Origin: Acidobacteriota bacterium
GTDB lineage: Bacteria; Acidobacteriota; Vicinamibacteria; Vicinamibacterales; Vicinamibacteraceae
NCBI GenBank assembly: GCA_023427865.1
Contig: JAEYZV010000686.1
Coordinates: 1-6,397, forward strand
DNA: 6,397 nucleotides
Reading direction: 5' to 3'
The translations under genes were made by a program, and so were the position numbers. Of the stretch, positions 5,854 to 6,397 are shown one piece after another. Numbering within the stretch: the first letter of the stretch is position 1; every line of letters begins with the position of its first letter. A model generated the notes under the pieces. The model saw nothing but the letters and a program-made list of their open reading frames with translations, was not told the origin of the DNA and ran no database searches.

Positions 5854-6387
5854 CTACTGCTGCGTCCGTTCCACCGACTGCGCGATGATCACGGGTCGCG
5901 GCTTCTCGAACTCGACCTCGATCTTCCTGTCCAGATCCCAGCCGATCTCACGCTCGATCTCGACCACGTTCATCTGCACGACGCGGCCCGTGACGCGCAC
6001 CTTGTTGTTCAGCCACTGGTCGTCGATGTCGCTGAGGCCCGAGCTCTTCGGGCTGAAGACCACGAGATCGTTGTCGATCCCTCCACTCACGGGAGAATCT
6101 TCGTCCAACGCGAACGCGAACGAACTCAGCACCTCTTCGACGTCCGCCTCGACGGTCACCGTCTTGTCGATGTAGCGCTCCGGGCTGCCGGCGATGTCGG
6201 CAACGGTCACCTCGCCCTCAGCGGCGGGCTCTGCGGCAGGGGCGTTGGTCTGGCCCGCCACCGGTGGAGCAGCGGTTTCTGCGGCCGGCGCATTCGCCAC
6301 GGTGTCTTCGTCGTTGTCGCCACAGCCGACGGCCACAACCATCGACAGGGCGACCGTACTCGCCAGGATCGTGTTCCATTTCGTCAT
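5854..6387 (-). CDS. Small lipoprotein with probable OB-fold-like domain
   Basis: A 177-residue predicted lipoprotein of unknown function. The N-terminus MTKW is followed by a hydrophobic segment and the lipobox AVGC, with C22 as lipidation site and G23-D24-N25 after it. Residues 27-59 are an acidic, Ala/Pro-rich flexible linker in which NAPAAE occurs twice (32-37 and 48-53). Residues about 60-172 look like one compact beta-rich domain: VTVADIAGSPERYIDKTVTV, then VEEVLSSFAFALDED, a DLVVFSP strand, NNKVRVTGRVVQ, and an end of the form EIEREIGWDLDRKIEVEFE. This pattern (a site of modification or binding phrased as 'VTVEADVEEV ... VRVTGRV') resembles OB-fold single-domain proteins described only as hypothetical; the fold is inferred, no catalytic residue is recognised. 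The start ATG is backed by GGAGG 5 nt upstream at the window edge. It precedes the glycosidase gene on the same strand, so co-transcription is possible. Confidence 0.85.
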   Translation of the reverse strand: MTKWNTILASTVALSMVVAVGCGDNDEDTVANAPAAETAAPPVAGQTNAPAAEPAAEGEVTVADIAGSPERYIDKTVTVEADVEEVLSSFAFALDEDSPVSGGIDNDLVVFSPKSSGLSDIDDQWLNNKVRVTGRVVQMNVVEIEREIGWDLDRKIEVEFEKPRPVIIAQSVERTQQ

Positions 6388-6392
6388 CTCTG

Positions 6393-6397
6393 CCTCC
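6393..6397 (-). promoter_or_regulatory. Ribosome binding site of the small lipoprotein gene
   Basis: The last five bases of the window read GGAGG on the minus strand, followed by CAGAG and the ATG at 6387. This fixes the start of the lipoprotein gene; its promoter lies beyond the window. Confidence 0.75.

Noticed and set aside
4101..5888. A 595-codon open frame on the + strand opposite the glycosidase gene
   Set aside because: Its codons are exact reverse complements of the glycosidase codons; in GC-rich DNA this frame stays open because TTA, CTA and TCA are rare in the real gene. The product is Arg/Val/Pro-rich with no recognisable domain, while the minus-strand protein has clear family motifs.

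Overview
The window is dense, GC-rich bacterial DNA with seven protein-coding genes (one cut by the left edge), short spacers, and no RNA gene, insertion sequence, phage gene or CRISPR array that I can see. High GC, several secreted or lipoprotein products, a MurQ etherase, a DUF4038-type glycosidase and start sites both with and without Shine-Dalgarno sequences suggest a Gram-negative soil-type bacterium. Acidobacteriota of the Vicinamibacteria kind would fit, but that is inference from general character, not a marker gene.

Layout from left to right. Positions 1-434 (+) hold the C-terminal part of a thioredoxin-reductase-like FAD/NAD(P) oxidoreductase. It runs tail to tail into, and overlaps by 18 bp, an AraC-family regulator (417-1298, -). 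Upstream of the regulator on the same strand is a small VOC (glyoxalase-fold) protein (1350-1721, -), probably co-transcribed with it. A 116-bp divergent spacer (1722-1837) then separates this leftward pair from a rightward pair: a secreted TPR-repeat protein (1838-3157, +) and murQ, N-acetylmuramic acid 6-phosphate etherase (3186-4085, +). murQ converges on a leftward pair of lipoprotein genes: a DUF5060/DUF4038 apiosidase-like glycoside hydrolase (4125-5795, -), and upstream of it a small lipoprotein with a probable OB-fold domain (5854-6387, -).

Functionally this looks like ordinary chromosomal housekeeping and accessory content: cell-wall amino-sugar recycling (MurQ), plant or bacterial polysaccharide breakdown at the cell surface (DUF4038 protein), and a small regulator plus VOC unit. 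I do not see a coherent new system. The features most worth a second look are non-coding: a perfect 9-bp inverted repeat whose inner arm abuts the start codon of the glycosidase gene, possible leaderless starts of murQ and the glycosidase, and a seven-base C tract at the start of the AraC gene where one base decides the frame of an upstream ATG.
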